From JAAZMA01 sp964564325 (GTDB taxonomy: Bacteria; Bacillota; Clostridia; Tissierellales; Tepidimicrobiaceae): DNA of 34,170 bases. The position numbers were made by a program, and so were the translations under genes. This document shows positions 14,371 through 22,676 of this stretch, piece by piece. Position 1 is the first letter of the stretch; each line of letters starts with the position of its first letter. The stretch lies in the NCBI GenBank assembly GCA_964564325.1, contig CAZMBD010000007.1:1-34170 (forward strand). The letters are read 5' to 3'. Below the pieces are notes generated by a model. The model was not told where the DNA came from and ran no database searches. It saw nothing but the letters and a program-made list of their open reading frames with translations.

Positions 14371-15558
14371 TTAATTTTCTAAGCCTTCTTTTCGGAGTAT
14401 TTCAGCTTTATCAGTTTTTTCCCAAGGTAAGTCTAAATCCTTCCTACCAAAATGTCCATAAGATGCAGTGTCTCTATATATTGGTCTTAGTAAATCTAAA
14501 TCTCTGATAATGGCTGCAGGTCGTAGATCAAAATGTTTTTGTACCAATTTCTCGATTTCATTGTCTGAAATTTTCCCTGTTCCAAAGGTATCTACATATA
14601 TGGATAGTGGTCTAGCTACTCCAATAGCATAGGCTAATCCTATTTCACACTTATCTGCAAGGCCTGCTGCCACGATATTTTTAGCTACATATCTAGCAGC
14701 ATAACTAGCTGATCTATCTACCTTTGTAGGATCTTTTCCTGAGAAAGCTCCACCACCATGTCTACCATAGCCTCCATAAGTGTCTACAATTATCTTTCTT
14801 CCAGTTAGACCTGCATCTCCCATAGGTCCTCCTATTACAAATCTACCTGTTGGATTTACATAATATTTAGTATTTTCATCTATCATATTTTGAGGTAATA
14901 CTGGTTCTATTACATATTTCTTAATATCCTTTTCTATAGTCTCTAAATCCACATCTGGGCTGTGTTGAGTTGAAACTACTATATTTTCAATTCTAACAGG
15001 CTTATCATCGTGATATTCTATGGTAACCTGAGTTTTACCATCTGGTCTTAAGTATTCCAAAGTACCATCTTTTCTTACACTTGCAAGTTTTCTAGATAAT
15101 TCATGTGCTAAAGATATTGGAAGAGGCATTAGTTCTTCTGTTTCATTACATGCAAAACCAAACATCATACCCTGGTCTCCAGCACCTATTTTATCCAATT
15201 CATCTTCTCCATTACTCCTATGTTCCAATGCCTTATCTACACCCATAGCTATATCAGGGGATTGTTCATTTATGGCAGTAAGTACAGAACAAGTATCCGC
15301 ATCAAAACCATATTTTGCTCTAGTATATCCAATTTCTTCTACTGTTTTACGAGCAATTTTGGGTATATCTACATAACAATTAGTAGTAATTTCTCCTGCT
15401 ACTAATATTAAACCTGTTGAAACAAAAGTTTCACAAGCCACTCTAGCATTTTTATCTTTTTCTAGTATTGCGTCTAAAACAGCATCTGAAATGGCGTCAC
15501 ATACTTTATCTGGATGTCCTTCTGTTACTGATTCAGAAGTAAATAACCATTTTTTCAT
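14371..15558 (-). CDS. metK: S-adenosylmethionine synthetase
   Basis: This 395-residue cytoplasmic enzyme joins methionine and ATP to make S-adenosylmethionine, releasing phosphate and pyrophosphate. Family motifs are complete: SESVTEGHPDKVCDAISDAV at the N-terminus, the hexapeptide GAGDQGMMFG, the P-loop-like GGGAFSGKDPTKVDRSA, and a C-terminal GHFGRKDLDLPWEKTD. Length is normal. ATG 15558 follows AAGGAGG by eight bases; a TTG one codon earlier is readable but less likely. It stands alone behind a SAM-I riboswitch and a SigA-type promoter, so expression falls when SAM is plentiful. A terminator follows. Confidence 0.98.
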   Translation of the reverse strand: MKKWLFTSESVTEGHPDKVCDAISDAVLDAILEKDKNARVACETFVSTGLILVAGEITTNCYVDIPKIARKTVEEIGYTRAKYGFDADTCSVLTAINEQSPDIAMGVDKALEHRSNGEDELDKIGAGDQGMMFGFACNETEELMPLPISLAHELSRKLASVRKDGTLEYLRPDGKTQVTIEYHDDKPVRIENIVVSTQHSPDVDLETIEKDIKKYVIEPVLPQNMIDENTKYYVNPTGRFVIGGPMGDAGLTGRKIIVDTYGGYGRHGGGAFSGKDPTKVDRSASYAARYVAKNIVAAGLADKCEIGLAYAIGVARPLSIYVDTFGTGKISDNEIEKLVQKHFDLRPAAIIRDLDLLRPIYRDTASYGHFGRKDLDLPWEKTDKAEILRKEGLEN

Positions 15559-15592
15559 CAAAAAACCTCCTTAGTTTACATAAATTTAAAAT

Positions 15593-15616
15593 AAAAAAAC
15601 CTTTCTAAAAGAAAGG
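15593..15616 (-). terminator. Riboswitch-controlled terminator before metK
   Basis: The stem CCTTTCT / AGAAAGG (15600-15606 with 15610-15616) is followed on the minus-strand RNA by seven U. It forms the expression platform of the SAM-I riboswitch and lies 35 bases before the metK start. Confidence 0.9.
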
Positions 15617-15736
15617 CATTTAAAAGACCTCATCTTTCAGAATTAATATTCTGTGGGATTTAGCACCTTTGTATATTTACAGGTTGCCGGGTTTCAACGG
15701 GCCCATTCCCTCCACCACTCTTGATAAGGCATCAAG
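15593..15736 (-). promoter_or_regulatory. SAM-I (S-box) riboswitch
   Basis: The minus-strand RNA contains the conserved S-box sequences in order: AGAGTGGTGGAGGGAATGGG, then CCCGTTGAAACCCGGCAACC, then AAGGTGCTAAATCC, and a closing P1 strand GATGAG that pairs with CTTATC at the 5' end. A terminator follows. Binding of SAM stabilises the aptamer, which frees the terminator and stops transcription. Its place before metK fits feedback control of SAM synthesis. Confidence 0.97.
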
Positions 15737-15755
15737 TTTTTATTAAATTAACATA

Positions 15756-15784
15756 ATAGTAACATATTCTGACACTCGTGTCAA
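15756..15784 (-). promoter_or_regulatory. SigA-type promoter for metK
   Basis: The minus strand has a perfect -35 TTGACA (15779-15784), a 17-base spacer and -10 TACTAT (15756-15761) with an extended TGT. The start point would fall about 10 bases before the riboswitch. Confidence 0.7.
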
Positions 15785-15881
15785 GAAAAACTAAACTTTT
15801 AATGTTGAAACTTTGTCCTTGTAAAAACTAAAATTTTACTTTATCATATAAAATATATATAAAATTCAAGGGGGAATGATT

Positions 15882-16349
15882 TTGCTAGAAATAATTAGCG
15901 AAATAAAAAAAGAATTATTTGTAATAATCCTAGGTGCTACACCTTTACTTGAACTTAGAGGTGCTATTCCTTTAGGTATATCTATGGGATTTAGCCCCAT
16001 TCATAGTACAATTCTTAGCCTAATTGGGAATATGATAATTGTACCAATACTTCTTAAGATTTTAAATCCACTAATGAATTATTTTGAACAAACTGTTTTA
16101 TTTTCTAAATCCATTGGCTGGGTTAAAAAAAGAACCTTAAAACGCACTAAGGATACTATAATAAAATATAGACTATTGGGCCTTTTTATATTAGTAGCTA
16201 TTCCCATTCCCACTACAGGTGCTTGGACAGGTTGCATTGCCGCATCTTTACTTAAAATAAATTATAAAGATGCCTTGTTTGTAATATTAGCTGGAGTATT
16301 GGTTTCAGGAATTATAGTTTTTACATTATCCTATCATATTGTAAATTAA
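15882..16349 (+). CDS. Small multi-drug export family membrane protein (COG2426)
   Basis: This is an integral membrane protein of about 155 residues with four or so hydrophobic helices and the family signatures LGATPLLELRGAIPLGISMG and AIPIPTTGAWTGCIAASLL. The COG2426/Sm_multidrug_ex family is named for presumed drug export, but the transported substrate is not established. The start may be TTG at 15882, seven bases after AAGGGGG; the in-frame ATG at 15876 is too close to that site, and would add two residues. It is alone between metK (divergent) and tRNA-Pro. The upstream 140 bases contain the metK promoter on the other strand; I see no clear promoter for this gene. Confidence 0.85.
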   Translation: MLEIISEIKKELFVIILGATPLLELRGAIPLGISMGFSPIHSTILSLIGNMIIVPILLKILNPLMNYFEQTVLFSKSIGWVKKRTLKRTKDTIIKYRLLGLFILVAIPIPTTGAWTGCIAASLLKINYKDALFVILAGVLVSGIIVFTLSYHIVN

Positions 16350-16437
16350 AAAATTAGTTATCTTAAGAAATATCGATATATTTAAAGCTTTTAAAATATA
16401 ATTACATATAATCAATGGATTTGCCCAATTTTATCTC

Positions 16438-16466
16438 TTGAACTTATGTCGAATTTCCCCTATACT
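16438..16466 (+). promoter_or_regulatory. Promoter of tRNA-Pro
   Basis: TTGAAC (16438-16443), a 17-base spacer and TATACT (16461-16466) form a reasonable SigA promoter 14 bases before the tRNA. A TATAAT at 16464-16469 offers an alternative -10. The stretch 16350-16437 is AT-rich and I see no other feature in it. Confidence 0.6.
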
Positions 16467-16480
16467 ATAATAGTCAGCGA

Positions 16481-16557
16481 CGGGGTGTAGCGCAGTTTGG
16501 TAGCGCACGTGGTTTGGGACCATGGGGCCGGGGGTTCGAATCCCTCCACCCCGACCA
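16481..16557 (+). tRNA. tRNA-Pro (anticodon TGG)
   Basis: A complete 77-base cloverleaf has acceptor stem CGGGGTG / CACCCCG, D-arm TAGCGCAGTTTGGTAGCGCA, anticodon arm CGTGG-TTTGGGA-CCATG giving anticodon TGG, and T-arm with GGTTCGAATCC. The CCA end is encoded. A promoter precedes it and a strong terminator follows, so it is a single-gene unit. Confidence 0.98.
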
Positions 16558-16561
16558 TGAC

Positions 16562-16598
16562 AAAAGGAAGGATTGAAATTCAATCCTTCCTTTTTTTT
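16562..16598 (+). terminator. Terminator of tRNA-Pro
   Basis: The perfect stem GGAAGGATTG / CAATCCTTCC (16566-16575 with 16581-16590) has a 5-base loop and is followed by eight T. Confidence 0.95.
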
Positions 16599-16602
16599 GC
16601 AT

Positions 16603-16649
16603 AAATAACTTACAATTTGTGTACCTGTCCCCGAAATTGTAAGTTATTT
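16603..16649. repeat. AAATAAC-type inverted repeat with GGGGACAGG centre
   Basis: Sixteen-base arms AAATAACTTACAATTT and AAATTGTAAGTTATTT flank a 15-base centre that reads CGGGGACAGGTACAC on the minus strand. The same arms occur at 26172-26218 with a different, fully symmetric centre. It is probably a mobile or REP-like element copy; it could also act as a second hairpin behind the tRNA. Confidence 0.85.
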
Positions 16650-16754
16650 TGTCAATGGATTGTAATATACTTGTAATCATATTGATATATTGAAATTATA
16701 TAATAATATCATGGGACCCTAAGATTATGGGTTTCCTTGTAGAAAGGTGAGACT

Positions 16755-17465
16755 ATGAAAAAAGTACTAGGACTTATGAGAAGATGTATTCAAGATTTTA
16801 ATATGATTGAAAATGGAGATAAGATAGGGGTTGGACTTTCTGGTGGCAAGGATAGTATGCTACTTTTATATGCTCTAAAAATGTATCAAAAATTTAGTCC
16901 AGAAAAATTTGAATTAGAAGCCTTTACTGTAGATTTAGGTTTTGATGGCTTTGATACGGAGACTATTTTCAATTATTGTAATAGTTTAGATATTCCTTTC
17001 AATTTAAAAAGAACTAATATAAAAAATGTGGTTTTTGATATTAGACAAGAAAAAAACCCTTGTTCCCTATGTGCTAATATGAGAAGAGGTGCTATTCATA
17101 ATTCCATGAAAGAAAAAGGTTTTAATAAACTAGCCCTAGGTCATCATAGTGATGATGCTATTGAAACCCTATTTCTATCTATCTTTTACGAAGGAAGATT
17201 TAAAACCCTACCACCTAAATCCTATCTTACTAGAAAAGAGATCTATGTTATTAGGCCTTTTTTATATGTTCCAGAGGAAATTATTGAAAAGGCTATAGCT
17301 AAGTTTGAAATTCCCGTAATTAATAATCCTTGCATTAGTGATAAAAATACAAAAAGAGAAGAAATCCATATCTTACTAGAAAATATCTACAAGGAAATAC
17401 CAGGGGCAAGAGATAAGATCCTTACAGCAATAAAAAATGAAGAAGAGCTTAAACTATGGTTTTAA
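16755..17465 (+). CDS. TtcA-type PP-loop ATPase (tRNA thiolation or related)
   Basis: This 236-residue cytoplasmic enzyme has the PP-loop SGGKDS at residues 29-34 and the three cysteines that hold an iron-sulfur cluster in TtcA proteins: CSLC (103 and 106) and NPC (193). LALGHHSDDAIETLF is the second ATP-binding signature. TtcA adds sulfur to cytidine 32 of tRNA, but this protein is shorter than the E. coli enzyme (311), so a related tRNA or sulfur-transfer substrate is possible. GAAAGGTGAG precedes ATG 16755. It is 16 bases upstream of the phosphodiester glycosidase gene and may share its transcript. The spacer before it has a small GGGACCC/GGGTTTCC dyad (16714-16737), not clearly functional. 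Confidence 0.85.
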   Translation: MKKVLGLMRRCIQDFNMIENGDKIGVGLSGGKDSMLLLYALKMYQKFSPEKFELEAFTVDLGFDGFDTETIFNYCNSLDIPFNLKRTNIKNVVFDIRQEKNPCSLCANMRRGAIHNSMKEKGFNKLALGHHSDDAIETLFLSIFYEGRFKTLPPKSYLTRKEIYVIRPFLYVPEEIIEKAIAKFEIPVINNPCISDKNTKREEIHILLENIYKEIPGARDKILTAIKNEEELKLWF

Positions 17466-17481
17466 TTAAGGAGAGGTGAGA

Positions 17482-20319
17482 ATGATGAATAAAAAATTAA
17501 ATAAGTTTTTAGTTTATTTATTAGCAATATCTACAATTATTAGTTGGTCTAGTCCAATCTTTGCTGCTAAAGCTGTTAAAATGCCCGATATACTATATGA
17601 TACAGTAGAATCTCAATACTTAGGATCTGGAATTAAACATGAAAATATTAGGAGATTTACCTCTGAAGGTTGGTGGAATATTAATGTATTAAGGGTAGAT
17701 TTAAATGACGAATACACAGAAATTGGGGGTCTTATAAGTAGTAAAGGGATTTCTGATAGACAAGCTGTAAGCAAATTAGTTGAAGAAAATAATGCAGTAG
17801 CAGGGGTTAATGGTGATTTCTTTAATTATGATCCACTTCCACATCCAGCAGGTTTTTTTATTGAAAATGATGAGATCCTTTCATTGCCAGATAGGAAAAA
17901 ACCTACATTTTACTTAAATAATAATAATAATCCTGATATTAGCTTTATAGATAGAACTCTAAGGCTTAATTCACTGGATTCAGGAAAGTCCATAACTATT
18001 TATTATATTAATAAGGTAAGTACAAAATACAATGTAGCTACAATACTTAATAAACATTGGGGCGAAAAATCCATTGGAAATAAATATAATAAAGATTCAG
18101 TGGAAATGGTAGTTTCAGATAATATAGTTCAAGAAATTAGAATAGGACAAGGTCCTGTAAATATACCAAAAGATGGATTTGTAGTAACTACTTTTGGAGA
18201 GGGAAAAGCCAATATTTTAGATAATTTTAAAGTTGGAGATAAAATTAAGCTAGATGTAACAACTACCCCAAATATTGATAATATTAAATTTGCAATTAGT
18301 GGTGGTAGCGTAGTACTAAAAAATGGCACTGTTGTAAATAATAATAATGCACCAGGAAGCCCAAATGGAAGCGTAGCTAGAACTGGAATAGGTATAACCG
18401 AAGATGGCAATGAACTTATAATTGCAACAATTGATAATAGTGGTTCTTATAAAGGTGTTAGCCAAGAACTTTTTGGATTGATTTTAAAGGATTTAGGTGC
18501 ATATAATGCAATAAATCTAGATGGAGGTGGCTCTACTACCATGGCTGTAAAGCCTGTAGACAAGCAAGCAGCTGAAGTAGTAAACAAGCCATCTGGTGGT
18601 AGTCAAAGAAAGGTTACCAATGGAGTAGGGGTGTTTTCTAATGCACCACGTGGTGAGCTTTCTTATATAAAAGTTCTTACTGATGACTCAAAAATGTTTG
18701 TAAATACTTCTAGAAGATTTAGCATAAAAGGGTATGATCAATATCATAATCCTATTGAAGTAAATCAAAATGAAGTTATATATAATATTGAAGGTATAGA
18801 TGGGGAAATAATAGGAAATACTCTAAGGCCAAATTCTTCAGGTAATGCAATAGTTACAGCTAATTATAATGGAATTGTTGGTAGTACAGAAATAAAAGTA
18901 TTAGGTCCTGTTAGAAGTATTATACTTCCAGTGGACAAGTTTAATTTAAATACTAATGAAAATAAAAATCTTGGAGCATATTATGGAAAAGACAATAATG
19001 GATTTAAAGCTAAAATATATCCTGAAGATATAAACTTTAATGTTACAAATGAACTAGGCTATGTGGAAAATAATGTGTTTTATAGTAATGATAAAATAGG
19101 TGCTGGAGCCATAAACCTTTCAGTTGGAGAAGCTGTAAATAATATATTGATTTCCGTAGGTGAAGAAGAAAAACTTATAGAGAATTTTGAAAACCTAGAT
19201 AATTTAAAATTCTCCTCTTATCCGGAATATGTAGAAGGTAGTATAGATTTAAGTTTTGATGCCAAAGTAGGAAATAGTAGTGGAAAAATAGTTTATGATT
19301 TCTCTAAAGGTGATGATACTAGAGCTGTTTATATGGAATTAAATCCAAATGGTCAAAATGGAATAAAATTTGACAACAATCCTACTAGATTAGGTCTTTG
19401 GGTAAAAGGTGATGGACAAAGTAGCTGGCTAAGAGGTCATATTGTAGATAAAAATGGTAAAGCATATAGTATAGATTTTGAAAAAAATTTAAACTTTACT
19501 GATTGGAAATATGTAGAGGCAAGTATTCCAACCAATGTAGCCTATCCTCTTACTTTGGAAAAAATTTATGTAGTAGAAACTAATAAGAATAAGAAACATT
19601 CAGGAGAAATACTTGTAGATGGGTTAACATCAATATACCCTAAAGCATATGATAATACTGGTTTACCTGAAACAACTAGTATTAAAGACGAAAAAAATAT
19701 AAAATCCGAAAAAACAGAAAATGGATTTTCTTTTATAATTACTAAGGCACCTAATGATTTGGATAAAATAGCAGAATATAATGCTACATCCACTATACAA
19801 AACAGGGTTAATTCTCATGATGTTGCACTATTTATGGGTGGAGTAAGTGGAGATTTTATGAAAGGTTTAAATACTAAGTTAAATATGAATACCGGAATAA
19901 ACTATGTTAAAAAAGTTCACGAAAATGTAATGTTTATAGATGCAAATAATGAACATGGTGGATTAAGACAAACTAATCCAGAACAATGGAAATGGCTAAA
20001 AGGAAATTTAGAAAACTCCACAGAAGATCATATAGTCTTAGTTCTTCCAAAACCTATATTTGGTAGTAATGGTTTTAAAGATCAAATGGAAGCTGAATTA
20101 CTACATGAAGTACTAGTTAAGGCGCAAGAAACTGGAAAAACCATATGGGTAGTTCATGGTGGTAATAGTAATAAAACTGAGTTAAGAGATGGAATTAGAT
20201 ATATAGAATATGATAATAGACCTGTAAAAGATATAAATGGAGTTAATAATATAAATGCCATAGAATTTGTAGTAAATGGAGAGGATATTACTTATCAAAT
20301 CAATCCTATATTTAAGTAA
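17482..20319 (+). CDS. Secreted multi-domain phosphodiester glycosidase (NAGPA-type) with metallophosphatase-like C-terminus
   Basis: This is a secreted protein of about 945 residues. A signal peptide covers about 1-29 (LVYLLAISTIISW then SPIFA). The N-terminal 100-390 is a NAGPA/phosphodiester glycosidase domain, with VAGVNGDFFNYDP and the signature INLDGGGSTTMAV near 344-356. It is followed by Ig-like/Big-type segments (about 395-560), a carbohydrate-binding-like beta domain (about 570-720) and a C-terminal part with HGGLRQTNPEQWKWLKGNL and WVVHGGNSNK. That last part resembles a calcineurin-like metallophosphatase. The family removes sugar from phosphodiesters; the target here is probably an envelope polymer. 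GTG 17476, ATG 17482 and ATG 17485 are all possible starts; AAGGAG supports 17482. A terminator follows. Confidence 0.85.
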   Translation: MMNKKLNKFLVYLLAISTIISWSSPIFAAKAVKMPDILYDTVESQYLGSGIKHENIRRFTSEGWWNINVLRVDLNDEYTEIGGLISSKGISDRQAVSKLVEENNAVAGVNGDFFNYDPLPHPAGFFIENDEILSLPDRKKPTFYLNNNNNPDISFIDRTLRLNSLDSGKSITIYYINKVSTKYNVATILNKHWGEKSIGNKYNKDSVEMVVSDNIVQEIRIGQGPVNIPKDGFVVTTFGEGKANILDNFKVGDKIKLDVTTTPNIDNIKFAISGGSVVLKNGTVVNNNNAPGSPNGSVARTGIGITEDGNELIIATIDNSGSYKGVSQELFGLILKDLGAYNAINLDGGGSTTMAVKPVDKQAAEVVNKPSGGSQRKVTNGVGVFSNAPRGELSYIKVLTDDSKMFVNTSRRFSIKGYDQYHNPIEVNQNEVIYNIEGIDGEIIGNTLRPNSSGNAIVTANYNGIVGSTEIKVLGPVRSIILPVDKFNLNTNENKNLGAYYGKDNNGFKAKIYPEDINFNVTNELGYVENNVFYSNDKIGAGAINLSVGEAVNNILISVGEEEKLIENFENLDNLKFSSYPEYVEGSIDLSFDAKVGNSSGKIVYDFSKGDDTRAVYMELNPNGQNGIKFDNNPTRLGLWVKGDGQSSWLRGHIVDKNGKAYSIDFEKNLNFTDWKYVEASIPTNVAYPLTLEKIYVVETNKNKKHSGEILVDGLTSIYPKAYDNTGLPETTSIKDEKNIKSEKTENGFSFIITKAPNDLDKIAEYNATSTIQNRVNSHDVALFMGGVSGDFMKGLNTKLNMNTGINYVKKVHENVMFIDANNEHGGLRQTNPEQWKWLKGNLENSTEDHIVLVLPKPIFGSNGFKDQMEAELLHEVLVKAQETGKTIWVVHGGNSNKTELRDGIRYIEYDNRPVKDINGVNNINAIEFVVNGEDITYQINPIFK

Positions 20320-20323
20320 AGTT

Positions 20324-20354
20324 AAACCTGGACAATTGCTTGTCCAGGTTTTTT
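20324..20354 (+). terminator. Terminator after the glycosidase gene
   Basis: The stem AAACCTGGACAA / TTGTCCAGGTTT has a 4-base loop and is followed by seven T on the plus strand. Its end touches the stop codon of the convergent rod-binding gene, for which it may also serve. Confidence 0.9.
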
Positions 20355-20677
20355 TACCAACTAATATATCCTTTTTTAAACTGCTCATACATCATTTCTG
20401 CTATGCCAAATCCGCTATCCTTTTTAGTAATTTCCTTGGAAATTTCCTCTATATACATTTCTTCAAATATTTTAGTACCATTGCTTCTTTCTATTAATCC
20501 ATTGTCAGGAATAGTTTTGTACATTTCTTTAAACATCATTTGGATAAATATAGCTTCAAATTCTTTGCATGCATTCATTAATGCTTCATCGTCTTTGTTT
20601 TTCATACTTTCTGCTTTATTATGTAGAACTTGTGGATCTTGGGATTCTATAATACTAAAATCATTGTTTATTTTCAT
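20354..20677 (-). CDS. Rod-binding protein (FlgJ N-terminal domain)
   Basis: This is a 107-residue protein with the FlgJ-N/Rod-binding domain only: AACKEFEAIFIQMMFKEMYKT-like core (residues 35-57) and a conserved C-terminal FGIAEMMYEQFKK. In proteobacterial FlgJ this domain caps the growing rod and is fused to a muramidase; here the muramidase is absent, as in many Firmicutes. The start at 20677 has AGGGTGAT upstream. It lies 13 bases after flhP, so it is probably the last gene of the flhO-flhP transcript. No secretion signal is seen, as expected for flagellar export substrates. Confidence 0.9.
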   Translation of the reverse strand: MKINNDFSIIESQDPQVLHNKAESMKNKDDEALMNACKEFEAIFIQMMFKEMYKTIPDNGLIERSNGTKIFEEMYIEEISKEITKKDSGFGIAEMMYEQFKKGYISW

Positions 20678-20690
20678 CTAGATCACCCTT

Positions 20691-21485
20691 CTATCTTTTC
20701 AGATTATTAATTAATTGTAGCATTTCATCTGAAGTTTGTATGGTCTTGGAGTTGATCTCATAAGCTCTTTGAGCAGTAATCATCTTTACCATTTCATCTA
20801 CTACTTGAACATTGGAAGCTTCTAAATAGCCTTGAATTATTCTGCTATTCATCTCATCTGGATCTATTTCCATAGCATCTCCAGATGCAGTAGTCATACT
20901 ATATAAGTTTGCACCTTCGCTTTGGAGTCCTTCTGGATTGACAAATTTAACTAATCCAATTCTACCTAAATCTATTATCTCTCCAAATTCATCCTCTCCA
21001 GTAATATAACCAAAATTATCTATGCTTATATCCCTTATTCCAGATTCAATTACTATAATATCTTCATCTTCAGATAATACATAATATCCTTCAGAAGTAA
21101 CTAAATATCCCTCATCTCCATCTACACTTAGTTTGAAGCTACCATCTCTAGTATATTTAAGCTCTCCATCAGGTAATTCTATTACAAAAAATCCTTCTCC
21201 TTCAATAGCCAAATCAAAAACATTATCAGTTGGCATTAAATTACCAGTTCTAAAATCTCTTTTTGTTGCCGTAGGCATAGTACCGTGACCTACTTCTAAA
21301 TTTACTGGCCTACCTTCATCATCATCTATTCTAGCTCTTTTTAAATTAGTATAAAATAAATCCTTAAATTCTGCTCTGCCTGTTTTATAGGCTGTAGTAT
21401 TTACATTAGATAAATTGTTTGCAATAGTATCAATATTGAATTGTTGTGATTTCATGCCTGTGGCAGCAGTCCATAATGCTCTCAT
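20691..21485 (-). CDS. flhP: Flagellar distal rod protein FlhP/FlgG-type
   Basis: This 264-residue flagellar rod protein is of the FlgG type. Its N-terminal helix MRALWTAATGMKSQQFNIDT and the following IANNLSNVNTTAYKTGRAEF form the rod signature; the C-terminal helix is VDEMVKMITAQRAYEINSKT. The middle EGEGFFVIELPDGELKYTRD is also standard. I use the B. subtilis name because the order spoIIID-mbl-flhO-flhP matches. GGAGGAAG precedes ATG 21485. It lies 11 bases after flhO. Confidence 0.93.
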   Translation of the reverse strand: MRALWTAATGMKSQQFNIDTIANNLSNVNTTAYKTGRAEFKDLFYTNLKRARIDDDEGRPVNLEVGHGTMPTATKRDFRTGNLMPTDNVFDLAIEGEGFFVIELPDGELKYTRDGSFKLSVDGDEGYLVTSEGYYVLSEDEDIIVIESGIRDISIDNFGYITGEDEFGEIIDLGRIGLVKFVNPEGLQSEGANLYSMTTASGDAMEIDPDEMNSRIIQGYLEASNVQVVDEMVKMITAQRAYEINSKTIQTSDEMLQLINNLKR

Positions 21486-21496
21486 ATTTCTTCCTC

Positions 21497-22606
21497 CTAT
21501 ACTCTTCCTATTTCATTTGAAGCCTTGTCCATCATCTCATCTTGAGTTCTAATAGCCTTTTGTCCAGTTTCAAACTCCCTAAGTAATGTAATCATTTCTA
21601 CCATTTCATTTATAGCATTTACATTAGATTCTTCTAGATAGCCTTGAAGTACTTCTCCAGTAAATTCCTCTTCCTCTGCAGGAATTTCTTCACCATTGGC
21701 ATCTATTGCCATTCCATATAGATTATCTCCTATTTTTCTTAAAAATTCTCTATTTCCTATATCTACTATATCTAAAACTCCTACTTCATTTCCATCTACT
21801 ATTACTCTACCATCTTTAGTTACTTCAAATTCTTCACCATCTATATTGATTGGCCCACCTTGACCTAGTACTTCTCTACCATCTAGTGTACAAAGATTAC
21901 CTTCCCTATTAATTGCAAAAGAGCCATTTCTAGTATAATAGGTTTCTCCCTCTTCTCCTTGAACTTTAAAGAAACCTGGGCCATTTAAAGCTACATCAAA
22001 TTTGCCTCCTGTTTCTAGAAAACTTCCTGGACTAAAATCTGTAGCTATTTTATGAAACTTAACTCCTGCATTCATAGTACCTATTACATTTGGATTAGCA
22101 TGATATACACTTTGTGCTAATACTTCATTTGGTTGACCATTATCTTGATGAAGTCTATTTCCATGTCCATCGGTAATGTAGTTTTCATGATCCGTTTTAT
22201 ATAGATATTTTTCATCTATATTATCTGTTCTAAGCTCTGATTTATTATCTGTATAGAAAGTTTTGTAATATCCATCATCGTCAATAATAAATTGAATTTC
22301 CTTTACATAACTTTTCCCATGGGGAGTTTCTACTACAAAATAACCTTTACCAGAGCGAGCTTTATATACACCTCGTGAATCTGGCCCTTCGAAATTAAAT
22401 TCATCAAATTCACTTCTCCTTCTAGAGGGTGTAGGTTTAGATTTATCATTTATTTTCATAAGTAATTTTTCTGGAAATGTCTCAGTTAAAGCTACATCCT
22501 TTTTAAATCCTGTAGTATTTACATTGGCTAAATTATTAGACAATACTTCTAATTTTCTCTGATTAGCTATTAAAGACGTAGCACTAATATATAAACCACG
22601 ATTCAC
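21497..22606 (-). CDS. flhO: Flagellar proximal rod protein FlhO/FlgF-type
   Basis: This 369-residue rod protein is of the FlgF type. The N-terminal rod motif is LYISATSLIANQRKLEVLSN with NLANVNTTGFKKDVALTETF following; the core has DVALNGPGFFKVQGEEGETY; the C-terminal helix is NEMVEMITLLREFETGQKAI. It is about 90-100 residues longer than typical FlgF/FlgG because of an insertion (roughly residues 65-185) of charged, Tyr-rich sequence. The start is GTG at 22606 behind AGGAAGGGG. A perfect sigma-28 promoter lies 43 bases upstream, directly after mbl, so it is expressed with the flagellar regulon. Confidence 0.9.
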   Translation of the reverse strand: MNRGLYISATSLIANQRKLEVLSNNLANVNTTGFKKDVALTETFPEKLLMKINDKSKPTPSRRRSEFDEFNFEGPDSRGVYKARSGKGYFVVETPHGKSYVKEIQFIIDDDGYYKTFYTDNKSELRTDNIDEKYLYKTDHENYITDGHGNRLHQDNGQPNEVLAQSVYHANPNVIGTMNAGVKFHKIATDFSPGSFLETGGKFDVALNGPGFFKVQGEEGETYYTRNGSFAINREGNLCTLDGREVLGQGGPINIDGEEFEVTKDGRVIVDGNEVGVLDIVDIGNREFLRKIGDNLYGMAIDANGEEIPAEEEEFTGEVLQGYLEESNVNAINEMVEMITLLREFETGQKAIRTQDEMMDKASNEIGRV

Positions 22607-22648
22607 ATAAATTCCCCTTCCTAAATGTAAATATTCTTATCCTTAATA

Positions 22649-22675
22649 TTATCGGCATATTTTATTTATACTTTA
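22649..22675 (-). promoter_or_regulatory. Sigma-28 (SigD) promoter for flhO-flhP
   Basis: The minus strand has TAAA (22672-22675), a 15-base spacer and GCCGATAA (22649-22656), matching the SigD/FliA consensus TAAA-N15-GCCGATAA. It lies just after the mbl stop and separates flagellar rod genes from the cell-shape gene. Confidence 0.9.
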
Positions 22676-22676
22676 A

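Noticed and set aside
15876..15878. ATG 15876 as the start of the COG2426 gene
   Set aside because: It lies 1 base from the only ribosome binding site; TTG 15882 has proper spacing. The choice is not certain.
16474..16680. Minus-strand reading frame with RDSNPRPHGPKP-like product
   Set aside because: It is the antisense of the tRNA-Pro gene, a common false protein.
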